The translations under genes and the position numbers were made by a program. Under the pieces are notes generated by a model, which saw only the letters and a program-made list of their open reading frames with translations, made no database searches and was not told the origin of the DNA. Source: Yanghanlia sp047501535 (lineage in GTDB: Bacteria > Pseudomonadota > Gammaproteobacteria > Burkholderiales > Burkholderiaceae_B). From it: a DNA stretch of 64,000 nt. The DNA lies in the NCBI RefSeq assembly GCF_047501535.1, contig NZ_JAZDRJ010000004.1:1-64000 (forward strand), given 5' to 3'. Positions within the stretch are counted from its first letter, which is position 1. The number at the start of each line of letters is the position of its first letter. This document shows positions 43,377 through 51,743 of this stretch, piece by piece.

Positions 43377-43428
43377 TTGAAGCACTACATGTAGTGATTT
43401 AAAGTCCACCAATCACTAAATACAGTAT
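43377..43428 (+). promoter_or_regulatory. nrdD promoter with paired NrdR-like boxes
   Basis: Box 1 (43382-43397) has the perfect palindromic core CACTACATGTAGTG. Box 2 (43413-43428) reads TCACTAAATACAGTAT. Both resemble the NrdR consensus (ACACWATATATWGTGT), and their centres are 31 bp apart, the spacing typical of paired NrdR sites. A promoter TTGAAG-N17-TAAAGT (43377-43405) overlaps box 1, so binding would repress it. No nrdR gene is in the window. Confidence 0.65.
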
Positions 43429-43443
43429 TCAAGAGGGTCAGCT

Positions 43444-45144
43444 ATGGCAAGGATCGACGTACGGTCGTCAGTGGATGAATACCTGAATCGGGCGGACTGG
43501 CGCGTGAATGCCAATGCCAATCAGGGGTATTCGCTGGGCGGTTTAATTCTTAATTTGTCGGGCAAGGTGATCGCCAATTACTGGCTAGACCACGTCTACC
43601 CACCAGATATTGGCGAGGCCCATCGCGAAGGCGATTTGCACATTCATGATCTGGACATGCTGTCCGGCTACTGCGCCGGCTGGTCATTGCGCACGCTCCT
43701 GCACGAGGGTTTGAACGGGGTGCCTGGCAAGGTTGAGTCAGGCCCGCCACGGCATATGTCCAGCGCGGTTGGGCAGATCGTGAACTTCCTGGGCACCATG
43801 CAAAACGAATGGGCGGGTGCCCAAGCCTTCAGCTCCTTTGATACCTATATGGCGCCCTTCGTACGCAAAGATGCGCTCAGTTACGAAGCGGTGCGCCAGT
43901 GCATGCAAGAACTCATCTACAACCTGAATGTGCCATCGCGCTGGGGCACACAAACCCCTTTTACCAACCTGACTTTCGACTGGGTTTGCCCAGAAGACTT
44001 ACGCGAACAAGTACCAGTTATCGGCGGTGAGGAAATGCCCTTCACTTATGGCGACCTCCAGGCGGAAATGGACTTGATTAACCGCGCCTATATAGAAGTG
44101 ATGATGGATGGCGATGCCAAAGGGCGGGTATTTACCTTCCCTATTCCCACGTACAACATCACGGAAGATTTCGACTGGCACAGCCCCAATACGCAACGCC
44201 TATTCGAAATGACGGCGCGCTACGGCCTGCCCTACTTCCAGAACTTCATCAATTCGGAACTCAAGCCGAACATGATCCGTTCCATGTGCTGCCGCCTGCA
44301 GCTTGATTTGCGCGAGCTGCTTAAGCGCGGCAACGGCCTGTTTGGCTCGGCTGAACAGACCGGCTCGCTGGGGGTGGTCACCGTTAACTGTGCGCGGCTG
44401 GGGTATTTATACGCTGGCGATGAAGCAGCACTGATGGCGCGCCTGGATGAGCTTCTGGAATTGGGGCGAGACAGCTTGGAAATCAAGCGCACAGTTATTC
44501 AGCAACTGATGGACGACGGCCTGTTTCCGTATACGCGGCGCTATCTGGGCACCTTGCGCAACCATTTTTCCACCCTGGGCGTGAATGGCATCAATGAAAT
44601 GATCCGTAATTTCACGCGCGACGAACACGACATTACCACCCGTTGGGGCCATGAATTTGCATTGCGGCTGCTGGATCACGTACGTGCGCGAATGGTGGAA
44701 TTCCAGCAAGAAACCGGCCACATGTACAACCTGGAAGCGACGCCTGCCGAAGGCACGACCTATCGTTTCGCCAAGGAAGACCGTAAGCGCTGGCCCGATA
44801 TTTTTCAGGCGGGGACCCATGAAACGCCTTACTACACGAACTCATCGCAATTGCCGGTGGGCTTCACGGACGACCCCTTTGAAGCGCTAGAACGCCAAGA
44901 TGCTCTGCAATGTAAATATACCGGCGGCACGGTGCTACATCTGTACATGACCGAATCGCTGTCCAGCGCCGACGCTTGCCGCACCTTGGTGCAGCGCGCA
45001 TTGGGCAACTTCCGCCTGCCCTACATCACCGTCACCCCAACCTTTTCCATCTGCCCCGTGCATGGCTACCTGAGCGGCAACCACCCGTACTGCCCCAAGT
45101 GCGACGAAGAGATTCTGGCACGCAAGCAGCGGGAAGCCGCCTGA
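43444..45144 (+). CDS. nrdD: Anaerobic ribonucleotide reductase large polypeptide, lacking the glycyl-radical segment
   Basis: A 566-residue class III reductase barrel that would make dNTPs from NTPs without oxygen. It lacks the N-terminal ATP-cone common in long NrdD proteins. A cysteine in SGYCAGW (C77) and the CC pair 282-283 are candidate active-site residues. Near the C-terminus is the zinc-ribbon-like CPVHGY...CPKC. The protein then ends (ILARKQREAA, TGA) without the RVxGY glycyl-radical motif. That motif is on the next ORF, in another frame. Alone this polypeptide should be inactive. Confidence 0.9.
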   Translation: MARIDVRSSVDEYLNRADWRVNANANQGYSLGGLILNLSGKVIANYWLDHVYPPDIGEAHREGDLHIHDLDMLSGYCAGWSLRTLLHEGLNGVPGKVESGPPRHMSSAVGQIVNFLGTMQNEWAGAQAFSSFDTYMAPFVRKDALSYEAVRQCMQELIYNLNVPSRWGTQTPFTNLTFDWVCPEDLREQVPVIGGEEMPFTYGDLQAEMDLINRAYIEVMMDGDAKGRVFTFPIPTYNITEDFDWHSPNTQRLFEMTARYGLPYFQNFINSELKPNMIRSMCCRLQLDLRELLKRGNGLFGSAEQTGSLGVVTVNCARLGYLYAGDEAALMARLDELLELGRDSLEIKRTVIQQLMDDGLFPYTRRYLGTLRNHFSTLGVNGINEMIRNFTRDEHDITTRWGHEFALRLLDHVRARMVEFQQETGHMYNLEATPAEGTTYRFAKEDRKRWPDIFQAGTHETPYYTNSSQLPVGFTDDPFEALERQDALQCKYTGGTVLHLYMTESLSSADACRTLVQRALGNFRLPYITVTPTFSICPVHGYLSGNHPYCPKCDEEILARKQREAA

Positions 45145-45179
45145 CCTTACCTCCCTATCATCTTTCTGAGGAATCTACT

Positions 45180-45386
45180 ATGTCTACACACTTGCAAACC
45201 ATCACACTACGTGACGACGAGCGCCAGCCTTGCGAAGTCTGGACTCGCGTCATGGGCTACCATCGGCCGGTTTCGTCGTTCAACATCGGTAAAAAAGGCG
45301 AATTTCACGAACGGCGATACTTTACGGAAAGTGCGGCCGGCCTGAGCGCCAGTGTGTTCAGCCACCGCAAAAACTTGGCAGCCTGA
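45180..45386 (+). CDS. Separate glycyl-radical domain of NrdD
   Basis: A 68-residue ORF with its own GAGGA ribosome site 8 nt before the ATG. It contains CEVWTRVMGYHRPVSSFN, the C-terminal glycyl-radical loop of class III reductases, with the radical glycine predicted at Gly26. It lies 35 bp after the nrdD stop and 2 bp before nrdG, in the -1 frame relative to nrdD; that frame is open back to 44976. It may act in trans with NrdD, much as GrcA/YfiD restores pyruvate formate-lyase, or be joined by frameshifting. Sequencing error is also possible. Confidence 0.85.
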   Translation: MSTHLQTITLRDDERQPCEVWTRVMGYHRPVSSFNIGKKGEFHERRYFTESAAGLSASVFSHRKNLAA

Positions 45387-45388
45387 CC

Positions 45389-46180
45389 ATGCACGCCGCC
45401 GTTGCTCTCTCACAGGCGGCGGCCCGGCCTGAGTCGGCTGGGCTTTCCGCTGAGACCGTTGCATTGCTGCCGCCCATTACGCTGAAAGTGGGAGGAATCA
45501 CACCTTTTTCCGCCACCGATTTTCCCGGCAAGCTGTGCGCGGTGCTTTTCGTACAGGGCTGTCCCTGGCGCTGCGGCTATTGTCACAACCCCCATCTCCA
45601 GGCCCGCACCGCCGAAAGCCCAATCAGTTGGGATGACATCAGCGCATTCTTGCGGCGGCGGACGGGTCTGATCGACGCAGTGGTGTTTAGTGGCGGCGAA
45701 CCCACCATGGATTCCGGCTTGGAAACAGCCATGCTGGAAGCTCGCGAGCACAGTTTCTTGGTAGGGCTGCACACCGGCGGCATATACCCGGATCGGCTAC
45801 GCAAGGTATTGCCGCTGGTGGACTGGGTAGGCTTGGACATCAAAGCCACGGGAGCAGGTTATGAGGCTGTGACTCAAGTGCGCAATAGCGGCGCACCGGC
45901 CTTTGAAAGCCTGCGCGCCGTGTTGCAAACCGGAGTGAGCTACGAGGTTCGCACAACGATCCACCCCCGGCTGCATGATGAAGACGAAATCCGTACATTA
46001 GCTCGGCAACTGGCGCGCTCGGGCGTGACGCATTATGCACTGCAGGTCTTTCGACCTACAGGATGCCAGGACGATGCACTGAACCATACGCGCTTCCACG
46101 ATTACCCGGGTGAGGCCTTACTCGCGGAGCTGCACGCACTATTTCCTCATTTCATTCTGCGTAAAGAAGGCGGCGGCTGA
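45389..46180 (+). CDS. nrdG: Anaerobic ribonucleotide reductase activase NrdG
   Basis: A 263-residue radical-SAM activase that abstracts hydrogen from the NrdD glycine. The cluster motif is CPWRCGYC (CxxxCxxC), preceded by FPGKLCAVLFVQG. VVFSGGEPTMDSGL is the SAM-binding GGE motif. It has a 30-residue N-terminal extension compared with short NrdG proteins and resembles the longer activases of Pseudomonas and Cupriavidus. It starts 2 bp after the glycyl-radical ORF, so translation is probably coupled. Oxygen-sensitive, cytosolic. Confidence 0.93.
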   Translation: MHAAVALSQAAARPESAGLSAETVALLPPITLKVGGITPFSATDFPGKLCAVLFVQGCPWRCGYCHNPHLQARTAESPISWDDISAFLRRRTGLIDAVVFSGGEPTMDSGLETAMLEAREHSFLVGLHTGGIYPDRLRKVLPLVDWVGLDIKATGAGYEAVTQVRNSGAPAFESLRAVLQTGVSYEVRTTIHPRLHDEDEIRTLARQLARSGVTHYALQVFRPTGCQDDALNHTRFHDYPGEALLAELHALFPHFILRKEGGG

Positions 46181-46217
46181 ATCGGGGTGGCCTTCCCGCT
46201 CACGGAGGCAGACCTGT

Positions 46218-47129
46218 TCAGGCGATCGGCGCTTCTTCAACGGGCAGCGAACGAGCCAGCTCAATAAATGCCTTCAAATACGCTGGCTCGGCATCGGAAT
46301 CCCGCCGCCCCAGATGAATCTGTTTATGGATACCTTCTTTGCCCAGCCGCACCGGCACAATCGCCATGCGGCTGGCATACTCCAAGACCAACCAGCGCGG
46401 CAGCGCCGCGACACCACGACCTGCCGCCACCATTTCCAGCATGATGTCGGTACTTTCCAAGGTTTTATGTCGGCGAGGCATCACACCGGCAGGCGCTAGA
46501 AAGAGCGCGAAGATATCGAGCCGTGCCGGTTCTACCGGGTAAGTAATGAGGGTTTCATTCATGAGATCTGCCGGCTCGACGGTTTCACGATTCGCCAGCG
46601 CATGGCCGCGCCCAACGACCAGCACTTGCTCGTAATCGAATACCGGCAGAAAGCTGATCCCTTTCATTTGCAGCGGGTCGGGCGTCACCACCAGGTCAAT
46701 TTCATAGTTGAACAAAGCCCCCATCCCGCCGAAGCGGAACTTCTGCTTAACATCGACGTCCACATCCGGCCAATCACCCAGGTAGCGCGACACCACTTTA
46801 AGCAGCCATTGGTAACACGGATGGCATTCCATACCAATGCGCAGCGTGCCGCGCTCTCCGACCGCATATTGACTAAGAAACGCCTCTGCTGTCTCAAACT
46901 GCGGCAGCATGCGCTCACCCATGGCCAGCAAATACTCACCCGCTTCGGTCAACCGCAGCGAACGCCCCTCACGCAACCAGAGACTGACGCCCGCCAGCCG
47001 TTCGAATTTGGCGATAGTGTGACTCAGCGCTGACTGCGTCAGATGCAACGACTCTGCCGCCGCCGTCAGCGTGCCACGCCGATCAACCTCCCGAAGAATC
47101 TCCAGATGAACGCGTTCAAGCAAAGCCAT
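46218..47129 (-). CDS. MetR-like LysR-family regulator
   Basis: A 303-residue LysR protein whose effector domain is close to MetR: IGMECHPCYQWLLKVV, LVVTPDP and ETLITYPVEPARLDIFALFLAPAGV follow the MetR pattern. The HTH (TAAAESLHLTQSALSHTIAKFERLAG) is at residues 20-48. MetR uses homocysteine as co-effector to activate metE and metH. Neither gene is in the window, so the target here is unknown. It converges on nrdG with a 37-bp gap and precedes nothing on its strand. Confidence 0.85.
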   Translation of the reverse strand: MALLERVHLEILREVDRRGTLTAAAESLHLTQSALSHTIAKFERLAGVSLWLREGRSLRLTEAGEYLLAMGERMLPQFETAEAFLSQYAVGERGTLRIGMECHPCYQWLLKVVSRYLGDWPDVDVDVKQKFRFGGMGALFNYEIDLVVTPDPLQMKGISFLPVFDYEQVLVVGRGHALANRETVEPADLMNETLITYPVEPARLDIFALFLAPAGVMPRRHKTLESTDIMLEMVAAGRGVAALPRWLVLEYASRMAIVPVRLGKEGIHKQIHLGRRDSDAEPAYLKAFIELARSLPVEEAPIA

Positions 47130-47201
47130 ATCATGAATAAAAATAATTAATTGAGAAGAACCAACAATTCTACTTCATGAGCCCACCCAAGCTGACAAAC
47201 T

Positions 47202-47230
47202 GCTGAAATGGGGACAGACCCCATTTCAGC
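47202..47230. repeat. Hairpin containing GGGACAGACCC downstream of putA
   Basis: GCTGAAATGGGG and its exact complement (12-bp stem) enclose an ACAGA loop. The 11-mer GGGACAGACCC recurs upstream of putA at 51077. On the minus strand it lies just behind the putA stop and may act as a terminator, but the T-run is missing. Confidence 0.6.
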
Positions 47231-47235
47231 GAAAT

Positions 47236-50200
47236 TTAAGATAAGGTCATTAAGCTAGCGTTTCCTCCCGCAGCCGTGGTGTCGATACTAATGGCGCGTT
47301 CAAGTACTAATCGTTCTAAGGGAATGGGGCCTGCCGCCATTCCTGTTGCTATCAGCGGCACAATCGCGCCTTCGCGATCAGCCAGGGCCTGTTGCCATGC
47401 CTGAAGGTCGGATACATCGCCTTGATGCAGCACCGCATCAAACGCTTCACCGCTCCAATCCGGCGATAACTCCACGCACGACTGCACCGTGGCGGGTAAG
47501 CGGTGATACAGCGCTTCCGCCACAGAACTTTTTCCGTTCCATACCGCCCGACTTCCGACTGACAACAACGCCGCCAACTGGTCAAGCAGCGCTGACTCCG
47601 TCTGCGCGATACACAGCACTGCCTGGCGGTGATGGATTTGATAAACATTGCGCTCGCCGGTGGGGCCGTTCAATGTGTGGGCGGACAGGCCGAAAAATGC
47701 GTGCTTATCCACGAACGACAAGCCTGGCTGCGTGTCACACCACGCTTGCCAAGCAACCAAAGCATCCACCGCAGCTACCGATGCAAGCGGTGCCAATGTC
47801 TCTGAGACCAATGCCCCATACGGCTGTTTCAGCGCATCGGCTGGCCGCTCAGCCAGCAAGCGATATAAGTAAAGCGGCCCGCCGGCCTTGGGGCCGGTGC
47901 CGGACAAGCCTTCTCCCCCAAAAGGCTGAACCCCCACGACAGCACCGACCATATTACGATTTACATACAGGTTCCCCACGTGTGCTTGGCTGGAAACTTG
48001 CCGAATGGTTTCGTCAATGCGGGTATGCAGTCCCATAGTCAGGCCGTAGCCTGTCGCCTTCACTTGCTCCAGCAGCGCATCCAGGTTTTCCCGTTTGTAT
48101 CGCAGCAGGTGGAGTACCGGCCCGAAGACTTCCCGCTTCAGCTCGCCAATCGTCTGGATTTCGATCAGGGTGGGCGCCACATAAATACCCTGTTGCAGCA
48201 CCGTGCGGCGCTCACCTTCTCCGCCCCAACACAATTGAGACACCTTGTGGCCGCGCGCCGCCATGGAGTCGATATGCTGATTGATGGCATCGCGTGCACG
48301 CGCATCGATCACAGGGCCGACATCAGTATGCAGGGCAATGGGGTTGCCAAGCCGCAGTTCTTCCATAGCGCCCTTCAGCATTGCCACTACTTGGTCAGCC
48401 ACTTCTTCCTGCACGCACAGCACCCTTAAGGCTGAACAACGCTGTCCGGCGCTATCGAAGGCAGACAGTACGACATCCCGCACCACTTGTTCGGGCAAAG
48501 CAGAGGAATCCACAATCATGGCATTCTGACCACCCGTCTCAGCCACCAACGGAATCGGGCGGCCCTGCGGCCCTACACGCCGCGCGAGAATGCGCTGTAA
48601 CTGCCGCGCCACTTCTGTGGAACCGGTAAACATCACGCCTTGCACCCGCTCATCATCCGTCAATAAGGGGCCAACTTCCCCGCCTTTACCGGGCACCAGT
48701 TGCAGGGCTTCGCAAGGTACACCTGCCTTCCACAGCAAACGCACGCCTTCAGCTGCGATCAAGGTTGTCTGCTCAGCCGGCTTGGCCAACACGACATTGC
48801 CTGCAGCTAGGGCCGCCACAATCTGGCCTGTGAAGATGGCAAGCGGAAAATTCCACGGGCTGATGCAGGTCACCACGCCAAGCGGCTTATGGGTATGGTT
48901 ATCAAACGTCGCCTCAACCTGAGCCGAGTAATACCGCAGGAAGTCCACTGCCTCTCGAACTTCCGCCACCGCATTGGCATAGGTTTTTCCGGCCTCACGC
49001 ACCAGAACGCCCAACAGGCGCTCCATATCGGCTTCCATGAAATCAGCGGCACGCAACAAAATTTTTGCACGCCTTTGAGCCGGCACTGCCGCCCAGACAG
49101 GCGCGTACTGGTAAGCGACCTCGACCGCCTCCCCTGCCTCGACAGCCGTCGCGTGGCGAACATGGCCGACGACATCTGTGCAATCAGCCGGATTCACAAC
49201 TGCCATGAACCCATTCGCCTCCGACTTCCCAGTGCTTTCTTGAACCGCCAGCATAGGGCCTGCGCGCAATGGCTTACTCGCTTCCCTTTGTAGCTGCTCA
49301 ACCAAACGGGTCAGGACATCGTCATTGGCTAAATCCAGACCTCGAGAGTTGACCCGACCTTCGCCATATAAAACCCTTGGCAAGGGAATCGCAGGGTGTG
49401 GTACACCCATGCGCCCTTCCTCACCAGCCATGGTCTCTATGCTGCGTACTGGGTCCTCTACCAATACTTCAATAGCCACAGACGGATCGGCCACCCGATT
49501 AACAAAAGAAGTATTGGCGCCGTTTTCCAACAGGCGGCGTACTAAGTATGCCAGCAAGGTTTCATGCGTACCCACTGGCGCATAAATACGGCATGGCCTG
49601 CTCTGCTTTCCATTGGCAGCACCCACCACCTGATCGTACAGGGCTTCCCCCATTCCATGCAGGCATTGGAACTCGTACTGCCCAGGGTAGTAGGAAGCGG
49701 GCCCTGCCAATTCGTAAATCGTTGCCAGTGTCAACGCGTTGTGAGTCGCAAACTGCGGATAAATGTGATGGGGTGCTGCCAACAGTTTGCGGGCGCAAGC
49801 GATATAGCAGACATCCGTATACACTTTTCGTGTATACACCGGATATCCATCAAGACCTTCAACCTGAGCGCGCTTGATTTCCGTATCCCAATACGCCCCC
49901 TTCACCAAGCGGATCATCAAACGCCGTGTGCTGCGCCGGGCCAAGTCGATCAGGTAATCCACCACTTCGGGGCAGCGCTTCTGATAAGCCTGAATGACAA
50001 AACCCAGGCCCTGCCACCCCTGTAGTTCAGGCTCAAAACATAGGCGCTCCAGAAGGTCGAGGGAAAGCTCCAGGCGATCAGCTTCTTCTGCATCAATGTT
50101 CAAACCGATGTCGTAATGTTTGGCGAGTTTTGCCAGTTCCAGCAGACGCGGATAGAGCTCATTCATTACCCGCTCCACCTGAGCGCGGGCATAGCGTGGG

Positions 50201-51021
50201 TGCAAGGCTGAAAGCTTGATGGAGATCCCCGGGCCTTCGTACACCCCCAGGCCTCGGGCCGCCTTGCCGATAGCGTGAATGGCGTTGTCGTAATCAGACA
50301 GGTAACGACGCGCATCGGTCGCCGTCATGGCGGCTTCTCCCAGCATGTCGTAGGAATAACGGAAGCCCCTTTCCTCCATCGGCCGGGCATTGCGCAAGGC
50401 TTCCTGAATGGTCTGCCCCGTCACAAATTGCTCGCCCATCATTCTCATGGCGAGATCCACCCCTTTGCGAATCAGCGGCTCGCCGCCTTTGGCTACCAGC
50501 CTGCCCAAGGCCGCCGACATGCCCGCCTCGCTATGCGTAGACACGAGCTTGCCGGTCAACATCAACCCCCATGCAGCCGCGTTCACAAACAGCGACGGCG
50601 CCTTACCCAAATGCTCGTGCCAGTGCCCGTCGCGGATCTTGTCGCGAATCAGGGCATCGCGCGTGGCCGTATCGGGAATACGCAACAAGGCTTCTGCCAG
50701 ACACATTAGGGCGACGCCTTCCTGGGAAGATAGAGAAAACTCCTGCAGCAGCCCCTGCACCAGACCCGCCTTACCCAACGCGCTTTTACGCTTGCGCAAG
50801 CCACGAGTGATGCCCAAAGCACGCGCCCGGCTACGCTCGGACAGCTCTGGTGACAAACGCGCAGCTTCCACCAACGCAGGCACCCGTTCCGGCTCAGGAC
50901 TACGCCACGCGGCGGTAATAGCGCGGCGCAGCTCCGTGCGCGGCGGCAGCGGCGTGATATGAGAAAACAGCGGACCAGCTTCCTGACCAGACACCCGTTG
51001 AACAGCAGACGCAGCTGACAT
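47236..51021 (-). CDS. putA: Bifunctional proline dehydrogenase/P5C dehydrogenase PutA
   Basis: A 1261-residue enzyme converting proline to glutamate through channelled pyrroline-5-carboxylate. The proline dehydrogenase barrel has LSALHPRYARAQ and RLVKGAYWDTEIKRAQ. The aldehyde dehydrogenase part has the glutamate in VAETGGQNAMIVD and the cysteine in FDSAGQRCSALRVL. The C-terminal domain ends with TTAAGGNASLMTL, a PutA hallmark. The N-terminus shows no ribbon-helix-helix domain, so it is not its own repressor. A divergent Lrp-type gene is the likely regulator. The start is MSAASAV at 51021. Confidence 0.95.
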   Translation of the reverse strand: MSAASAVQRVSGQEAGPLFSHITPLPPRTELRRAITAAWRSPEPERVPALVEAARLSPELSERSRARALGITRGLRKRKSALGKAGLVQGLLQEFSLSSQEGVALMCLAEALLRIPDTATRDALIRDKIRDGHWHEHLGKAPSLFVNAAAWGLMLTGKLVSTHSEAGMSAALGRLVAKGGEPLIRKGVDLAMRMMGEQFVTGQTIQEALRNARPMEERGFRYSYDMLGEAAMTATDARRYLSDYDNAIHAIGKAARGLGVYEGPGISIKLSALHPRYARAQVERVMNELYPRLLELAKLAKHYDIGLNIDAEEADRLELSLDLLERLCFEPELQGWQGLGFVIQAYQKRCPEVVDYLIDLARRSTRRLMIRLVKGAYWDTEIKRAQVEGLDGYPVYTRKVYTDVCYIACARKLLAAPHHIYPQFATHNALTLATIYELAGPASYYPGQYEFQCLHGMGEALYDQVVGAANGKQSRPCRIYAPVGTHETLLAYLVRRLLENGANTSFVNRVADPSVAIEVLVEDPVRSIETMAGEEGRMGVPHPAIPLPRVLYGEGRVNSRGLDLANDDVLTRLVEQLQREASKPLRAGPMLAVQESTGKSEANGFMAVVNPADCTDVVGHVRHATAVEAGEAVEVAYQYAPVWAAVPAQRRAKILLRAADFMEADMERLLGVLVREAGKTYANAVAEVREAVDFLRYYSAQVEATFDNHTHKPLGVVTCISPWNFPLAIFTGQIVAALAAGNVVLAKPAEQTTLIAAEGVRLLWKAGVPCEALQLVPGKGGEVGPLLTDDERVQGVMFTGSTEVARQLQRILARRVGPQGRPIPLVAETGGQNAMIVDSSALPEQVVRDVVLSAFDSAGQRCSALRVLCVQEEVADQVVAMLKGAMEELRLGNPIALHTDVGPVIDARARDAINQHIDSMAARGHKVSQLCWGGEGERRTVLQQGIYVAPTLIEIQTIGELKREVFGPVLHLLRYKRENLDALLEQVKATGYGLTMGLHTRIDETIRQVSSQAHVGNLYVNRNMVGAVVGVQPFGGEGLSGTGPKAGGPLYLYRLLAERPADALKQPYGALVSETLAPLASVAAVDALVAWQAWCDTQPGLSFVDKHAFFGLSAHTLNGPTGERNVYQIHHRQAVLCIAQTESALLDQLAALLSVGSRAVWNGKSSVAEALYHRLPATVQSCVELSPDWSGEAFDAVLHQGDVSDLQAWQQALADREGAIVPLIATGMAAGPIPLERLVLERAISIDTTAAGGNASLMTLS

Positions 51022-51075
51022 ATCACACCCCTCCAATAAACAGAGACCACATCACCCAGAGGCCAGCCCAAAAAC

Positions 51076-51088
51076 CGGGACAGACCCG
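51076..51088. repeat. GGGACAGACCC hairpin upstream of putA
   Basis: CGGG-ACAGA-CCCG, sharing the 11-mer and loop of the hairpin on the other side of putA. It lies in the putA-lrp intergenic region, where it could affect either promoter. Confidence 0.5.
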
Positions 51089-51161
51089 TTATTCATATAA
51101 TGGTACGGCCCAATCGGTTAATTTATTCACTATTTTTTAGCGATTAAATAGAGAAAAACAC

Positions 51162-51656
51162 ATGGAAAACTCAGAATACGCTCTGGATCGAGTCGATCTG
51201 GAGATTCTGGATCTCCTGCAGCGCGATGGCAGAATGCCCAATACCCGGCTGGCCGAAGCCGTGTCTCTGTCACCCACTGCTGTGCTGGCACGGGTGCAAC
51301 GCCTGGCACGCGAGAACTACATCCTGGGCTACGAGGCAAAACTGAATCCGCGCAAGCTTCAGGCCGGTTTGCTGGTCTTCGTGCAGGTGCTACTGGATCG
51401 CAGCGGTCTGAATGTCTTTGATGAATTCAAGGCCGCCGTGCAAGTGCGGCCCGAAATTATGGAATGCCACATGGTGGCAGGCGGGTTCGACTATCTGCTG
51501 AAAACCCGCCATCGGGATATGGAGGCGTATCGGGAATTCGCTGGCCGCGTGCTTTGGGAACTTCCGGGCGTTCGGGAAACCCGTACTTTTGCGGTGATGG
51601 AGGAAGTAAAAGAATCCATGAAACTGAATCTGCGGCCCGGCAGGCTGCCGCGCTGA
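51162..51656 (+). CDS. Lrp/AsnC-family regulator, PutR-like
   Basis: A 164-residue regulator with an N-terminal HTH (LDRVDLEILDLLQRDGRMPNTRLAEAVSLSPTAVLARV region, residues 8-45) and a C-terminal RAM effector domain. Location divergent from putA across 140 AT-rich bp fits PutR, which activates putA in response to proline in alpha- and betaproteobacteria. Its C-terminus (FAVMEEVKESMKLNL) is typical of the BkdR/PutR group. The following aminotransferase lies 87 bp downstream on the same strand. Confidence 0.88.
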   Translation: MENSEYALDRVDLEILDLLQRDGRMPNTRLAEAVSLSPTAVLARVQRLARENYILGYEAKLNPRKLQAGLLVFVQVLLDRSGLNVFDEFKAAVQVRPEIMECHMVAGGFDYLLKTRHRDMEAYREFAGRVLWELPGVRETRTFAVMEEVKESMKLNLRPGRLPR

Positions 51657-51743
51657 TCAGCGGCCTTGCTTCGTGCTGCCTTCAGGGTATATTCACAGGA
51701 GACGAGACACTTCCATTCAGAACTAAGAAACAGAGCGTTTTAT

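Noticed and set aside
47106..47117. Palindrome TGAACGCGTTCA near the start of the MetR-like gene
   Set aside because: It lies inside coding sequence and its spacing is 4, not the 5 of the MetR consensus TGAA-N5-TTCA.
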